DNA of 37,370 nt from Gamarada debralockiae. Taxonomy: Eukaryota; Ascomycota; Leotiomycetes; Helotiales; Hyphodiscaceae. Below the pieces are notes generated by a model, which had not been told where the DNA came from, did no database searches, and saw only the letters and a list, made by a program, of their open reading frames with translations. The stretch lies in contig NXFV01001134.1 in the NCBI GenBank assembly GCA_002803225.1, forward strand, positions 1-37,370, written 5' to 3'. Shown piece by piece: positions 9,650 through 20,673 of this stretch. How positions within the stretch are numbered: position 1 is the first letter of the stretch; each line of letters begins with the position of its first letter. Made by a program: the position numbers and the translations under genes.

Positions 9650-12083
9650 AAAGCTCCTTTCAAATCTCCTGTGCTCCTTAACTGCGACATATGTCTTTCG
9701 ATTTTGTTTCTTGCATCGCGACAACCTTCCTTATCCGTTACCAAGAACTTGGTCACTCCCTTGGAGGATTATGCGTTATGCCTACATATTCTCTGTACCC
9801 TCAACTCGCAGCGAACGGTCGAAACCCTAGCCTATCTGTCTGCCCAAAATCTAGGGATTGTCGAACGCGTCGTTCTCGAGTCAAAGTGGAATGACGATCT
9901 TGCTCTGGTCGAACATTCTATCCGGCCCCCCAGACTCGACTCTCTCCACGACGCAACAATATTTTAAGGCGGTATTCGGCATTTTCTTCTGCCAGATAGC
10001 GAGATAGTCAGTATTGTCATAATTACCCTGGAAAAAACTAATGGGATGACACCTTGGTGCCTCCTGGTCTATCTAGAATCGCCCTTGAACGTACGACACG
10101 GTTTGGGAAAGCCCTTGACCTCAAGGCGCCGCTTAGTCTAGCCGGCTCCGAGAATTTCGTCTGTCGTCTGACTCTGTCCAGTCTTCAAGCCCACCTTGTG
10201 GAATTAGCATCACAACGCCTATCTTGGCCTTGCTCAAATGCTCGATATCCGCAATATTGTCATTGGTGGACAATACCAGCCATCAAAGTGGTACGGATGG
10301 GACCACCGGCAGATCATCAAGACAGCCAGGGGACGACACCTAACTCCCACTCAGATCTTGAGGAACGAGTCCAAAATCGGCTAACACCAAAGGTTTTGTC
10401 TTTGATTTGAAGGCCTGCGGTTCCTGCTCGTTCTACTCCCAAAACGCATCCGGATTGGACAGCAGCCCTGACGGGACCCTGCCATTCCACGCCTAATCCA
10501 AGCTTTGGCCTTCTTCACACCTTCCTATTTTCACACTTTTAGAGGTTGAAGCTTGCGATTCAAAGTTGATCGTTTAAGCCAATCAACTCTTTGTGGCCCA
10601 TATCAAATCACAAGATCTACTTCAACCGAAGCTCTAAATTAACGTCTTGACTTGTGCCGGTCCGAGACTTGATAGGTCAACGCTTAGTGGTTCGCCTTCT
10701 ATGGCACCTGCCGTTAACATTTCCAATTTTTCTATCGGCGTCCGCGCAGAAACGTCTGCATGTAAGTGCGGGCCTCATCCATTGGATGCGCTATTGGTCG
10801 AAGGCCTCCAAAACAGTTGGCTGTACCCTCAAATTTTGTAAGGCAAATGAGGCAACCAGACTAGCAAGCTACGCCCGACTACATTGAGGGACATTGCATG
10901 CGAATGGCAGCTGATCCAATGAACCTTTTCTCAGGGGGAGAATTCATAAGCATGAGTGCCCCCCTCAAACGAAACCACTGGTATCTGAGATATTGTTCAA
11001 GAAATTTGTTTCGAGAAATTTGTTTCCTCTATCAGCTCTGTATAGTTGACTCTCCTCTCCGCTTCCTCAGTACTTCGAACTTTCGAATGATGGTCGCTAA
11101 AACGTTTGCAGAAATTCAAAGACATATGATTCGCTGGAATTGTCACCCACACCAACACCTGAGAAAAAGTCTTCACTTGACAGACCATCGAATCAAATCT
11201 TCCTTGGGCCACACACTTTTGGGCCAAGGTTTTGTCTTTCGAAGGCGATACCTGTCAAGTTATAGGCAGTCGGCCACTGCTCGACGCGCAGAGCCTCAAT
11301 TCCCCATTTCTCCCGGCATAGAGCCCCTTTCGAATTTTTTTCTTTCCAGGGATCAACGCCCGTTATCCTCGCGGATGCTTTGTCACTCCGCTGGGCCTCT
11401 ACTCCCCAAAGGACATAGGCGCCACACACACTCAACTTGGGGTTCATCAATCGCAAACGAGTCATTAAGCATGACATCCCGCGACTCTTTCTCTTCTGCG
11501 TTTTACCCCATCGGGCCGAGACCTTGTCAACGACGTTCACCAAGGAAGCAGCAAAAGAACTGCCGCTTGGCTTGGACATGTACATGAACCTATCTCCCTC
11601 CGGAATTACAAATCCTCGAACCTTCCAATGACAGGACAGTTCTCCACTACTGAGGATTGGCGTTTGGTGGGGCCCAACCGTGCTTTTCCAGGATGAGAAC
11701 CGTCCCCTTTCGCATTTCCAGCAGAGAAGTACTGGCTAGGTCCACCTGCGATCGAGAAGAATTTTCCGTCCGCCCGAGCAAAAATTGACGTTGATTTAAG
11801 TATCTACATATCCTGACACGCAGTTCTCAACGCCTCGAGCCAACACACGCATCAACGTACTTGATACCCACTCCCCCAGGAACTTTTTACGTTCTTCATC
11901 CCTCGGCGCTTGAATTTTTCACACCAGCCATCCTAACTTTATTCCATCCCCAGCTGGTCAGATGTTACCTTCCTGTCGTCATCGGACATTCTGCACCGAT
12001 GAGGGACGCCCGCAGATTGGTACTGGGATCGTTCTTCGAATATAGAATGGTAAGATCCAATCACTTTCGTCACGCGCACTGTC
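9650..12083. other. Non-coding or decayed stretch
   Basis: A plus-strand frame of 229 codons at 10,898-11,587 overlaps a 130-codon minus-strand frame (11,193-11,585). Neither has a recognisable domain, and both have compositions typical of chance frames. No introns could be placed that join them to anything. I see no inverted repeats comparable to the neighbouring MITE. It may be ancient transposon or gene debris. Confidence 0.45.
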
Positions 12084-12419
12084 TTGAGAGATGGTATTGA
12101 TATAGTCTCGCTTGCTATCGCTTTCAACCGGGAAGAGTTGCTATCACTTCCCTCTACCCTCTCTTATCGCGTCTCTGCTGTGTCAATTCCCTCTGTCCGG
12201 GTGTTTCCAAACGTTCCGAGGTTTGATTTCGCTTTGTTTGTCTCCAATTCATCAACAACGAGGAAGTCGTTGATACTTGATGAACATCTGCCCTCAGTAC
12301 GAATACGAGGTCTGCAGATCGCTAATCGCACATGCGTCCTGCACCCAAACAGCGGCAACAGCAACCCAAAACCCCGCGAACCTCCCCTTAAGCTTCAGCG
12401 CAAATTCGAAGCGACTGAA

Positions 12420-13264
12420 ATGCCACCTAGCTTTCTTTTTATTGTTAATGAACTTCCCACGAACGATGACCCTGACGTAGAGGGAAGCATTCCGCCTCGG
12501 ATGTTTGATCAGCGCTACTACCCCCCAGAAGTCGCTCAAGGCTTTCTCGCACAAATCCCTGGGGACGTTTATAGGTGGAGGGATGGCGTCGTCAGCGCAG
12601 CCCCTGGATATATCTGGTCAGCACAACAAGTTGGAGGATACGCAAATGGCACAATATATGCCAATTCAACAACTGGTGTCGTCTGGCCCCAGTATTACAG
12701 AGCGGCCACCGTATTTTACTGCAATCATTTCGCCAAATTTTTCACAGCGCGTGGCGATGCTAGCACACGAGATATTTCTGCGCCAGATACAGAGCCAGAA
12801 GATTCATGGCAACCTCTGTTCTTTCTCCATGAAAACAACATATCTTACGTCCACCACACTGGCGACCAAGAATTCCTTGCTGTGCGGCACGCATCGTGGA
12901 TTGACCAGCTTCTTCCAACTACCTATCGGCGCCATTCCAGGGATGGGCCGGCGAATGGTGGTCTAGCAGGTCTCTTGCCAATAATCATCGCTCTGGTAGC
13001 TTTCTCATGTACTGACCGCGATGAGTTATATCAGGTGCTTATCAACGATCGAGCTTGGAGAGGTCATAGGTGGGTGCCTCACGAACGAGAAACAGGACGT
13101 AAGTGCTATCAATCTTTCTGCGAAACTTCCTCCGCTAACAGGCACAAGGTATTGAACGCCGGGGAATGGTCGTGTCAGTCTATCTAGACCCCGAAAATCC
13201 TCAGGGATCCACATATGAAGCGATACAAGCTCTGGAAGATGGACCGACACCAATCTTTCGATAG
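12420..13264 (+). pseudogene. Unknown-family protein, copy 1 of an inverted pair
   Basis: A frame open from 12,084 (first convincing ATG at 12,420) runs into LLPTTYRRHSRDGP, GLLPIIIALVAFSC, DELYQVLI and DRAWRGHRWVPHERETGR. A 50 bp intron (13,099-13,148, GTAAGT...CAAG) joins it to IERRGMVVSVYLDPENPQG, ending at a TAG at 13,262. The frame is supported by comparison with a second copy at 18.0-18.3 kb: across 64 aligned codons, 15 differences are silent third-position changes and 6 codons change the residue. The hydrophobic GLLPIIIALVAF could be a helix core or membrane segment. I do not recognise the family. The early TAG may mean a truncated gene; no intact C-terminal domain was found downstream, so it is called a probable pseudogene. 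Confidence 0.5.
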
Positions 13265-14032
13265 AGTCTCGAGCTTACCTGAACGTTGGCAACGGCTGTG
13301 TGGATACAAGTACAGTTCGACGAGAACAGAGGTTCATATCATTCAAGATGTCCGTATTCCCTTTCCGGAGTTTTTGTCTTTTGGGGGCATTATGCGATGA
13401 GGGCATTGTCTGTAACGGTACCACATACTTCACGAGTCACGAATTTCTTTATTTCGAGCCGCGAGAGGCAGCCAGATATCCTCCACACACGTTTCGATCA
13501 TGCCGTGGCGTTTGGTCTGGGGGTTCATTCTTTCAATTCAATCTTGGCTTTTTTGTGCCTCGTCAGTTTTCATGGTTGATGGAGTATCGGTCGTTGTTCG
13601 AGAGTTGGTCTGGCCATCTTGGATATCTTGTTCTGATGGACAAGTGATGGATTTGATCCTGTGAAGGCTTAGTACCGAAACCACATATGAATCTACTTTG
13701 ATATTCATGAATTTGGCAATCACAATGATAAAATATGCTATTGGGGACATAGAGTGCTACCGCCTCCGTCCGGCCATGTCCCCCGTATGGTGAAATTGCC
13801 TCCCACAACCAGAAGTTCAGAAATTTTTTCGGAACCGAACTTCTTGATTAAGGTCTCCAATAATGTCCATGAGGCTCGCAAGGCTGGATTGAAGGGCGAG
13901 GTAGACAGACATGCATTTAAATCCCTGTACTCGCATGATGCATTGCGGGGCCAACTCACCAAGACTCTGCCTCACGACTTACCTCTCTTCACCTCACTTT
14001 CCTACCTTAAGAATCAATGAAGCTATGACAAT
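13265..14032. other. Stretch without a recognised gene
   Basis: A plus-strand frame of 115 codons (13,300-13,647) and one of 88 codons (13,754-14,020) are present. Neither contains a motif I know. The first could be a lost continuation of the unknown-family gene just upstream, since it begins shortly after that gene's TAG, but no splice sites join them convincingly. Confidence 0.35.
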
Positions 14033-15480
14033 ATGTCGTTCGGCTGGCCGGCTAGCGACATACTACAAGCTATTGGCCTAATTGTCAAAATCGTCAAAGC
14101 CTTGATAGCACTGATGGAGCCGCAGAAGACTATCGCGAGGCTGTGGAGTTTCTTGTCGCCTTAAAACGAACCCTCGATCCTTTGCAAATCTTCACAGCTG
14201 CAAGGGCTTCACCTGTATATGGCGATGAAATAAGAAAGTGTGTCAAGGAGATAAAACGGCCGATTGAGGATTGCTTGGTCATTGCAAAGGACTTCGAACC
14301 CAGTCAAGGAGAGAAGTCGAAGAGAGGTCATCATCGAAACATTGGTAGAAAGCTGCAATGGCGCTTCCATGTGTCGACGAAAGCCTCTAGACTAAAGAAG
14401 AAAATTGAGGATCAGATGCTTGTTCTTGAAAGTCCTCTGAACAGACTTTGTCAGTTATTGGCACCTACGACTGCCTACACCTCCATGAACCAGAAACTGA
14501 CACTTGAATATAGCGAAATGGTAAACGACGTACGTGAAAGGCTGAGCGGTGACTTGCAGAAGGCTTTTACGGATATACTGGACCCTCGGCCTGTCATTCT
14601 TCTACAAAACAGCTCCTTCCTCTTCGAACGAACCGACGGCCAGTCAATTGCAAGCTCAGGATCTTGGGACCATCATCTCAAGAGTGGAGGAACAAACAAC
14701 TCTCCTCCAGCCATTAAGGACCGATTTAATTGCCTCTCAACAAAGTTCAGATTGACGGTTCGACAACGTTCTCTCGAAGATTCGACTTAAATCTGGCGGC
14801 AGCTGTCGAGAATATCAAAGCCCACATCACAACTTCCACTAGGGTCATCGACATAAATCAGGCGCGTCGTAGCCCATTCTCACAGGTTCAATGATGTCTT
14901 CAACTGCTTCAATGAAACCGAAGATCTTGGCCAGTTCTTCATCACACTGCAGAGAGCCCCTTCACATAAGCGAGCAGTTATAGAGTCATTTAATAAATTA
15001 TAAGTGTCCTAAAACTGACCTGTTAAACTGCACAACTGACTGACGATCAGGTATTACCTCGTCTTTCTTGCTCTTGGACATTTCCTGCACGGTCTTTTGT
15101 CATGAAGCCACGCAATTGCAAAAGCATCAAATTGCTAATGCGGATCAGTCTGCGAATGACCACCTTGTTAAGACCTGTACCAGCGTTGACCCCTGTTCTC
15201 ATTGCGAAATATCATATTTCGTTCTACGATCCGATTGGAAGGAGTCCAAGAATTCTCGATTATAACTGTTTTGTTAACTACCAGGCAAGTTCTCCGCCTC
15301 CTCTGCGAACCAATTATTTGACTAGATAAGGTCTTCAAAGGTTTTCTTGAGCAATCTTTTCTGGACGGTCTGGGTGCATCATGGGTAAAACAAGGATTGT
15401 TCCTGCTTGCCAATGCTCGAAGTGGAAGGAGCTATCACACCCAATCATGGTCAAAGAAAATATCACCGTCTTTGAAATAT
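14033..15480 (+). pseudogene. Broken ubiquitin-like-domain (ULD-type) fungal protein
   Basis: The start MSFGWPASDILQAIGLIVKI runs to a one-base loss at about 14,103 (GCCTTGATAGC where GCCTTGGATAGC would keep frame). It then continues as DSTDGAAEDYREAVEFLVAL, DPLQIFTAARASPVYGDEIR and a helical region to about 14,650. Later pieces lie in other frames: QAQDLGTIISRVEEQTTLL, VENIKAHITTSTRVIDINQA, HRFNDVFNCFNETEDLGQFF. The C-terminal part, SFYDPIGRSPRILDYNCFV then VFKGFLEQSFLDGLGASW, resembles the ubiquitin-like fold at the end of a large fungal family. The two halves are joined by a GC-AG intron at 15,285-15,330. At least four frameshifts make it non-functional. The family match is from memory; its N-terminus resembles regions of fungal NLR-associated proteins. 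Confidence 0.55.
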
Positions 15481-16266
15481 GGTCACGTGACAAACGAGAG
15501 TGACAGAATAAGGAACAACGTGGTTGGATTATTAAGGCTGCGAAGATACTAATGAAGAAACTAAGTAGAGTAGAGTAGTCTGTACTTATAGACAGTAATC
15601 TCCCTATTGCTCATAGAACACGCCATACTGTTCAAGTTATGTCTGAGTCATGTGATGTGTCACATGTCTCATGGTGCCTAGAACCAGAGTTACTGACTAC
15701 TCATTTCAACACACCGGATCACGTGTTAATATGTCTATGCGCATATATCGATACCTGGCCAAGCCAAAACACGATGAGGGCAAGTGTCCGGACCCTGGTT
15801 GTGCTGGTGCGTTGCAGGGTCACTCTGCCTCTGTTCTGAAAAAAAGGTTTGTAATACCAGTTGAGAAGCAAAGTAGCTGAAAACATACTTACTAAACTCT
15901 AAATAGCTCAGTATGTGAGATTGAGGTTCTGACTTCTGAAATTGTGACGAAGATCCAGGGTAAATCGGAAGATCCTGAGTCCCCTTTTGGGGGAAGAGCG
16001 TCAACGAAATGCAGCGAATGGGGCGCTTGATCCACCGGACGTTATGGTTGAGGAAGAAGATAGCAGGCCTCAGAGGTAACAGTTCAATCTCTAAACACAA
16101 CCGCTGGATATCGCCGTTGACGACATTGTGCACTTCGCCTTCCAGACTCAGCGCATCCTCAGCTACTTCACGATGGGGCTCAACACCCTCTATTTTCCAG
16201 GGCAGAACATATTGTACCTTTTCGGGTATAGTCGCAGCAGGCAAAACCATTTGAGTGCAAAGAAGG

Positions 16267-16282
16267 CCCCCCCCCCCCCCCC
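16267..16282. repeat. C16 homopolymer
   Basis: Sixteen consecutive C. A similar C11 run lies at 17,015-17,025 and a G11 run at 29,097-29,107. Such runs are hot spots for replication slippage and also for sequencing length errors. Confidence 0.9.
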
Positions 16283-17830
16283 TCCTCTTCTCCCTCTGCA
16301 CTTCTTTGGCTCCCTTTATCCTGTCAAGCCGCCTCTTCAACCACCTGTAATTGCTCTTACTCTTCGCATAAGCCAATCTCCCCTCTTCTCCCTTACCCCA
16401 CCCGGTCCTGCCGGCCCATTTCCAGAAGACCGATTTACTCTAATAGAAACATCTTCTTCCTGATCATCATTTCGTCTCTTGGCTCTCGGACAACGACCTA
16501 TACTCCTCCTTCATCTCGTACCTTCGGGCTTTGTTCTCCTGTTATGCCTCCAGGACGATCTCTGCTTTTCTCCGACTCCGCATCATGCTTCTATCCCTGT
16601 CGGCTCGCGAGAGTTTCGTTATAAGCAGCTCCTCATATTCTTCCATCTTCTCCACCATACCCTGTTCTACCCTCGCATTCGCCGCTGCGTCGATAACCCT
16701 CTTCTCACCCCTCCACGCTCGCTTCACCGACCCCTTCAAACTCATAACCCACACGGTGCCCAAGAAATCCGCATAGGGCGCACAACAATCCTCGTCCCCT
16801 CCGGCATCGCCTTCAGCATAACATCAGGCCACAGATTCGGAGCCCGTCCCCACGGCGTCATGAAACCATTTTCCTTCCCCTTCTCCCGTATAAACTTCGC
16901 GCCCTTGGCATGTACATGCATCAAAGCCTTAATCTAGTGAACCTGCACCTCAATCCTCCACCCTTCCCCCAACAGTATATACTACCGTCTCATCATCCCC
17001 GTTCATCTTTCAATCCCCCCCCCCCGAAATCGAAACATATATCTCCTTCGCGCCCCTCCCGGCCTCCAGCGTCCGATTCAACTTCCCATTCATTTCCGAG
17101 ATCTACAATTTCTCGGGTTCGGGAGTCTGGGTCACATATTGTGAGAGCTCTGCTCGCCTGCTGATCTTTGTGAATTGCGAGGACGAGACCAGGGTTTAGG
17201 GACTCGGAGAGGATGGAGGCGATGCTATTTTTTTCGGGTGGCTGTTTTCATCTCCGTCAACTACCTCACGAAAGAAAACATCCCACGGCACTCAATCAAT
17301 ACACACATCGCACTATACAAACCCTTCGGATTCTCCACCGCCTGCCCTACCTCCAAAGACATCCACCTCCACTCCACCTTTCGAGATGCACCGTCGCTGT
17401 TGGAGCAAGCGTATGCCATCTTGGTTCAAGGGCGAGGGGTTCGACGTGTTGATGCTTAGGGAGGACTAGATATCGAGGTATGCGGAGGGTAATGCGCATT
17501 GACGGTGTTGTGGTATTATGCCTCAGCAATGTTAATTGTTGTCGCGAACAGGACGAAAGTTGTTGGTTGGCGACACTTGAAGTATCGCTAGCGCTGGCTG
17601 TACCCACCGCTATGGACCCCTTCTCTCAATTTGAAATCCTAAAATGATGACATTGCACAGGCTGGAGAAGCTTCATATTCATAGAGATGGGCTAATCTGT
17701 CAGCGAAACGGCTCCAAAGATTCTTCTTTGTGGCATAAATATATGTTTGCTTCCGTTAAAGTGTCCTTGCGCCCCTTCGGGAGTGTGAAAATCCTACTAG
17801 TTGCTAACGTGAGCCCAAATTCCTACCATT

Positions 17831-17861
17831 TTAGTTAGAAAAATGGCATGCATCTAACTAA
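17831..17861. repeat. Short perfect inverted repeat
   Basis: TTAGTTAGA and TCTAACTAA form a perfect 9 bp stem around a 13-base spacer, just beyond the 3' end of the second unknown-family copy. It could be a weak hairpin or part of a small element; no further structure supports a transposon. Confidence 0.4.
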
Positions 17862-17994
17862 GGTCCATCTTTGTCAAAGAAAGGAAAACCTCTTTTCCAA
17901 GCTGCCCCACTAGCAGAGTGAGAAGTTTTGTAGAGGGTCATCTTCTCACCCGCCACTATTGAAGAAAGGTCCGGGACTAGCTACTACTGAAAGA

Positions 17995-18345
17995 TTGGTG
18001 TTGGTCCATCTTCTAAACCTGTATCATGTCAAATGTGGATCCCTGAGGATTTTCGGGGTCTAAGTAGACAGTCACAATTAACCCGCGGCGTTCAATACCT
18101 AGTGCTTGTCAGTGGAAGAACTCTTAAGTCTCAAATGGAAAAAAGAGCACTCACGTCCTGTTTCTCGTTCATGAGGCACCCACCTATGGCCCCTCCAAGC
18201 TCGATCATGGATGAGTACCTGATATAATTCATCGCAACTAGTGCATGAGAAAGCTACTAGAGCAATAATTATTGGTAAGAGGCCTGATAGACCGCGATTT
18301 GACGGCCCATCTCTAGAATGGCGCCGATAGGTAGTCGGAAGAAGC
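17995..18345 (-). pseudogene. Unknown-family protein, copy 2 (inverted, truncated)
   Basis: Reverse-strand homologue of the 12.9-13.26 kb segment. It encodes LLPTTYRRHSRDGP, GLLPIIIALVAFSC, DELYQVLI and WRGHRWVPHERETGR, then a 56 bp intron (18,099-18,154, GTGAGT...CTAG), then IERRGLIVTVYLDPENPQG. Compared with copy 1, one base is missing after ATACAG (CAGGTTTAGAAGATGG against CAAGCTCTGGAAGATGG), producing a TAG. Similarity ends at about 17,992 and 18,345, and no matching 5' part was found, so this copy is truncated at the front and frameshifted at the back. It sits immediately downstream of the caspase-like pseudogene on the same strand. Confidence 0.6.
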
Positions 18346-18920
18346 TGGTGGCCAGGTTGATGATCTTCCTGGGGTATCCGCGATACTTGACGCATGGGGG
18401 CGTTTTGTGACAACGTCGAGAAGTCTCCGAAGTTGGGTTTCTGTTCGGTCTCTCCACTTCGCGGGAACGGCTCCAGACATAGGTGGATCTCTCGCCGCAG
18501 CTACTTCCCTTGACTCAGAAGCTGAAGAAGTTGATTCGGAAGGTATTTGAAAGTTGCTTCCCGCTTGCTCCCTCACGGTCGATGAAACAGTTGTGGACGT
18601 TACTCGATCCCTTGCAGATGCTGCTTTCCCTTGTGAAGTCGACGAGGCAGGTGGGCGGGCTGTTTGAATGTCATCAAGTTTGCGGGTGATATTTCTGTTC
18701 GGTTACTCGTAGCCGAGGAAACAGAGAAGTGTTCTGGCGGATCTCTCGCAGCAGGTGCTTCCTTGTTCGGCTTCAAAGTCGACGAAACATATTCGTGAGC
18801 TTTTCTGCTCTGGTCGACAAGTACCTGGCGGGTTCCGCTCATTTCAGACAGATATGCCGAATCGGCGACAGAACCGGTAACAGAACCAGTCGCATGAAAT
18901 GGTTGGCTTTGGTTCATTTC
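18346..18920 (-). other. Ser/Thr/Ala-rich open sequence between two pseudogenes
   Basis: Minus-strand frames here read as low-complexity, hydrophilic sequence (SVTGSVADSAYLSEMSGTRQ; SESTSSASESREVAAARDP). There is a repeated AARDPP element and no domain. It might be a linker that once joined the caspase-like region to the unknown-family segment in one protein, but frames and stops prevent a firm connection. Confidence 0.3.
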
Positions 18921-20673
18921 TTACAGATATCCCCAGTTGCCAACATGGGCCTCGTGCGAATGAAACTGTTCGGGTAGAATCAAATTTGAAGAGGAAACTG
19001 GCCCCAAGGAAATAGCAGCGGGGTTCCCTGGAAGGTATGCGGGAGAGAGAAATCGGAATCGACACAATTAATAGGGTTGAAAAGCTGTCAAATCCAGCTT
19101 CGACTTTCACTTGTTCCGCAATCATAGGCATGCTTCTTAGCCATTCAGTAAAACAGTCGGCCGACAATTCACCCAAGCTCAGGTTATCTCGTAATCGGAT
19201 GGCCAAAGCCAATCTGGGGACCTTCTCGTCTTCGTGAGAGTTGCCGTCAGATGGTAAGTGAGGATTCGAGGAATCGATGGCCCCGGGTATCTGAGTTGGG
19301 TTCTCGTCTGTATGCTTGAGGCGCTTCCTTGGCGAAAGTCGAATGCTCCTTCGATATGTGCTGTCACACGTCAGAACCAGATGAACGGGCGCCGGATGGC
19401 GCTCTGTCCCAAAGTCCTCGTCGGGTATTCGACTCTGGGGCCTGCAGTAAGTTTTGCTGAAAAGGTCGCCAATAGAAAAGCTGGACCTAAGTGCCAAAGC
19501 TCTTAGTTCCAAGACGAGAGCGTGCGTAAAAGAGTAATAGCTGACTCCATTTGCCTTAGAATTGTACGCGCATGCTGAAATGAGCTCTGTGACGCCATTC
19601 CCTTCGTTGATATTGGCAATTCCACCATTACAACAGTCAAGAAGGAGTAATGCGTCGCTCTGTGCCTCCTTGAGCACGTTCTGGATACCACTCCATTTGA
19701 CTGTAGCGCATTTCTTCTTTTCATTGTGTCGCCAATTACAATCGCAATGCTGTCAGGCTCGAGGATAGCCGGAACCAAACTACTAGATACAAATAGTGAG
19801 TACTTACCTTGTCCAGGACAGTAATCTATTCGTGGTGATCTTCCCATGACCAGCATAGTACAAGATCTTCAAATCCTCTTTGCTGTTGCCTCCTAACCTT
19901 TGGAAATCTATAATCTTCTGATTTACTTCCGTGTGGCAATTATCATTATCTTCGATGTCCCAAAGCTCAGTCTCGAAACCATAGGTCTTCTCGAAGACAG
20001 CCCGAAGATTCGGTATGTCGTATGAGACAGGCAATTTGGGATCCTCCTCTTTCCACTTGAGCATCAATACGTATACGTTTCGGTATCGTGAGCTTGCAAC
20101 GTTGAGGAAGACGGCTTGGGCTGCATCATGGAGACTCTTGCCCCATTCCTCAAGGCCAACGTGGTATTGCCATCGGTCGACCTCGTCCGCTCTTGGCGGC
20201 GGAGTACTGTCAGGACTATCGTTGTCACCGTCGCTCTCCTCTTCTTGGCTGGTACCAGTTTCCATAGGTTTCTTGCCCTTCGGATTACTGTCCTTTCCCC
20301 GAGCAGATGTTTCAATATCCCCATCAGAAAGATCAGGGTCGTTAGTGGTATCAGTATTGATCGGCTTGTCGCTCTTCGGATCATCGTCCTTTCCTGTGGC
20401 AAACGGTTCAATATCACCATCAGAACGACCAAGGTCATCGCTAGTAGGCTTGCTAATTCCTTCATCGGGATCAGCTCGATCGACAGCCTCGCCGTGGCTC
20501 AATCGACAGCCTCGTCGGGGCTCAATCGACAGCCTCGTCGGGGCTCCATCGACAGCCTCGCCGGGGCTCAATCGTGCCACTGTCGACTCTGTTGATTTCG
20601 CAGGACAATCCTCGCCAAGATTTTCTTCTACTTTCGCCACTTCGCCCGAATCTCCAGGCACAGAGTCGCTCAT
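18921..20673 (-). pseudogene. Caspase-like (peptidase C14 fold) gene, frameshifted
   Basis: Exon 1 (20,673-19,808) starts MSDSVPGDSGEV. It has a long acidic low-complexity region with an internal tandem repeat, then a caspase-like N-lobe ending DLKILYYAGHGKITTNRLLS, which carries the catalytic-type His. A 58 bp intron (19,750-19,807; GTAAGT...GACAG) follows. Exon 2 holds VKWSGIQNVLKEAQSDALLL followed by LDCCNGG, the catalytic-type Cys motif, but canonical splicing enters the wrong frame, so a one-base shift must lie in the A/G-rich tract near 19,710. The C-terminal region (LALAIRLRDNLSLGELSAD, AEQVKVEAGFDSFSTLL) shifts again at about 19,038 into YLPGNPAAISLGPVSSSN, ending HSHEAHVGNWGYL. With two indels it cannot make the full protein. 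Fungal relatives are uncharacterised; some C14 proteins act in cell death. Confidence 0.65.
20480..20571. repeat. Four tandem copies of a 23 bp unit
   Basis: Copies at 20,480-20,502, 20,503-20,525, 20,526-20,548 and 20,549-20,571, each close to TCGACAGCCTCGTCGGGGCT plus CAA, with one or two substitutions. It lies in exon 1 of the caspase-like pseudogene. Because 23 is not a multiple of three, each copy is read in a different frame and the protein repeats only every 23 residues (RLSPGEAVD ... RLSHGEAVD). Confidence 0.95.

Larger units (their letters stand above)
15490..17990. other. Stretch with charged coding-like fragments but no assignable gene
   Basis: On the minus strand between about 16,320 and 16,930, different frames give Arg/Lys/Glu-rich runs (KMEEYEELLITKLSRADRDR; GAKFIREKGKENGFMTPWGR; YAKSKSNYRWLKRRLDRIKG). 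This looks like a decayed basic or coiled-coil protein gene read across frameshifts, but I cannot name it. A plus-strand frame of 152 codons overlaps it and looks like its shadow. No introns or start could be fixed. From about 17,460 to 17,990 I see nothing beyond a short palindrome. Confidence 0.3.

Noticed and set aside
10898..11587. 229-codon plus-strand frame
   Set aside because: It overlaps a 130-codon antisense frame, lacks motifs and has no splice-linked neighbours; both look like chance frames in a GC-balanced stretch.
12505..12966. Alternative 153-codon frame over the unknown-family gene
   Set aside because: The paralogue comparison puts the silent changes at third positions of the other frame (LLPTTYRRHS...), so this frame is not the coding one in the shared region.
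19690..19810. Alternative splice acceptors or programmed frameshifting to rescue the caspase-like frame
   Set aside because: The only other acceptor upstream would leave a 25 bp intron and still enter the wrong frame. No slippery heptamer plus structure was seen, and a second shift at 19,038 would remain.
20480..20571. Tandem repeat as a possible CRISPR array
   Set aside because: Units are directly adjacent with no spacers and lie inside a eukaryotic coding region.
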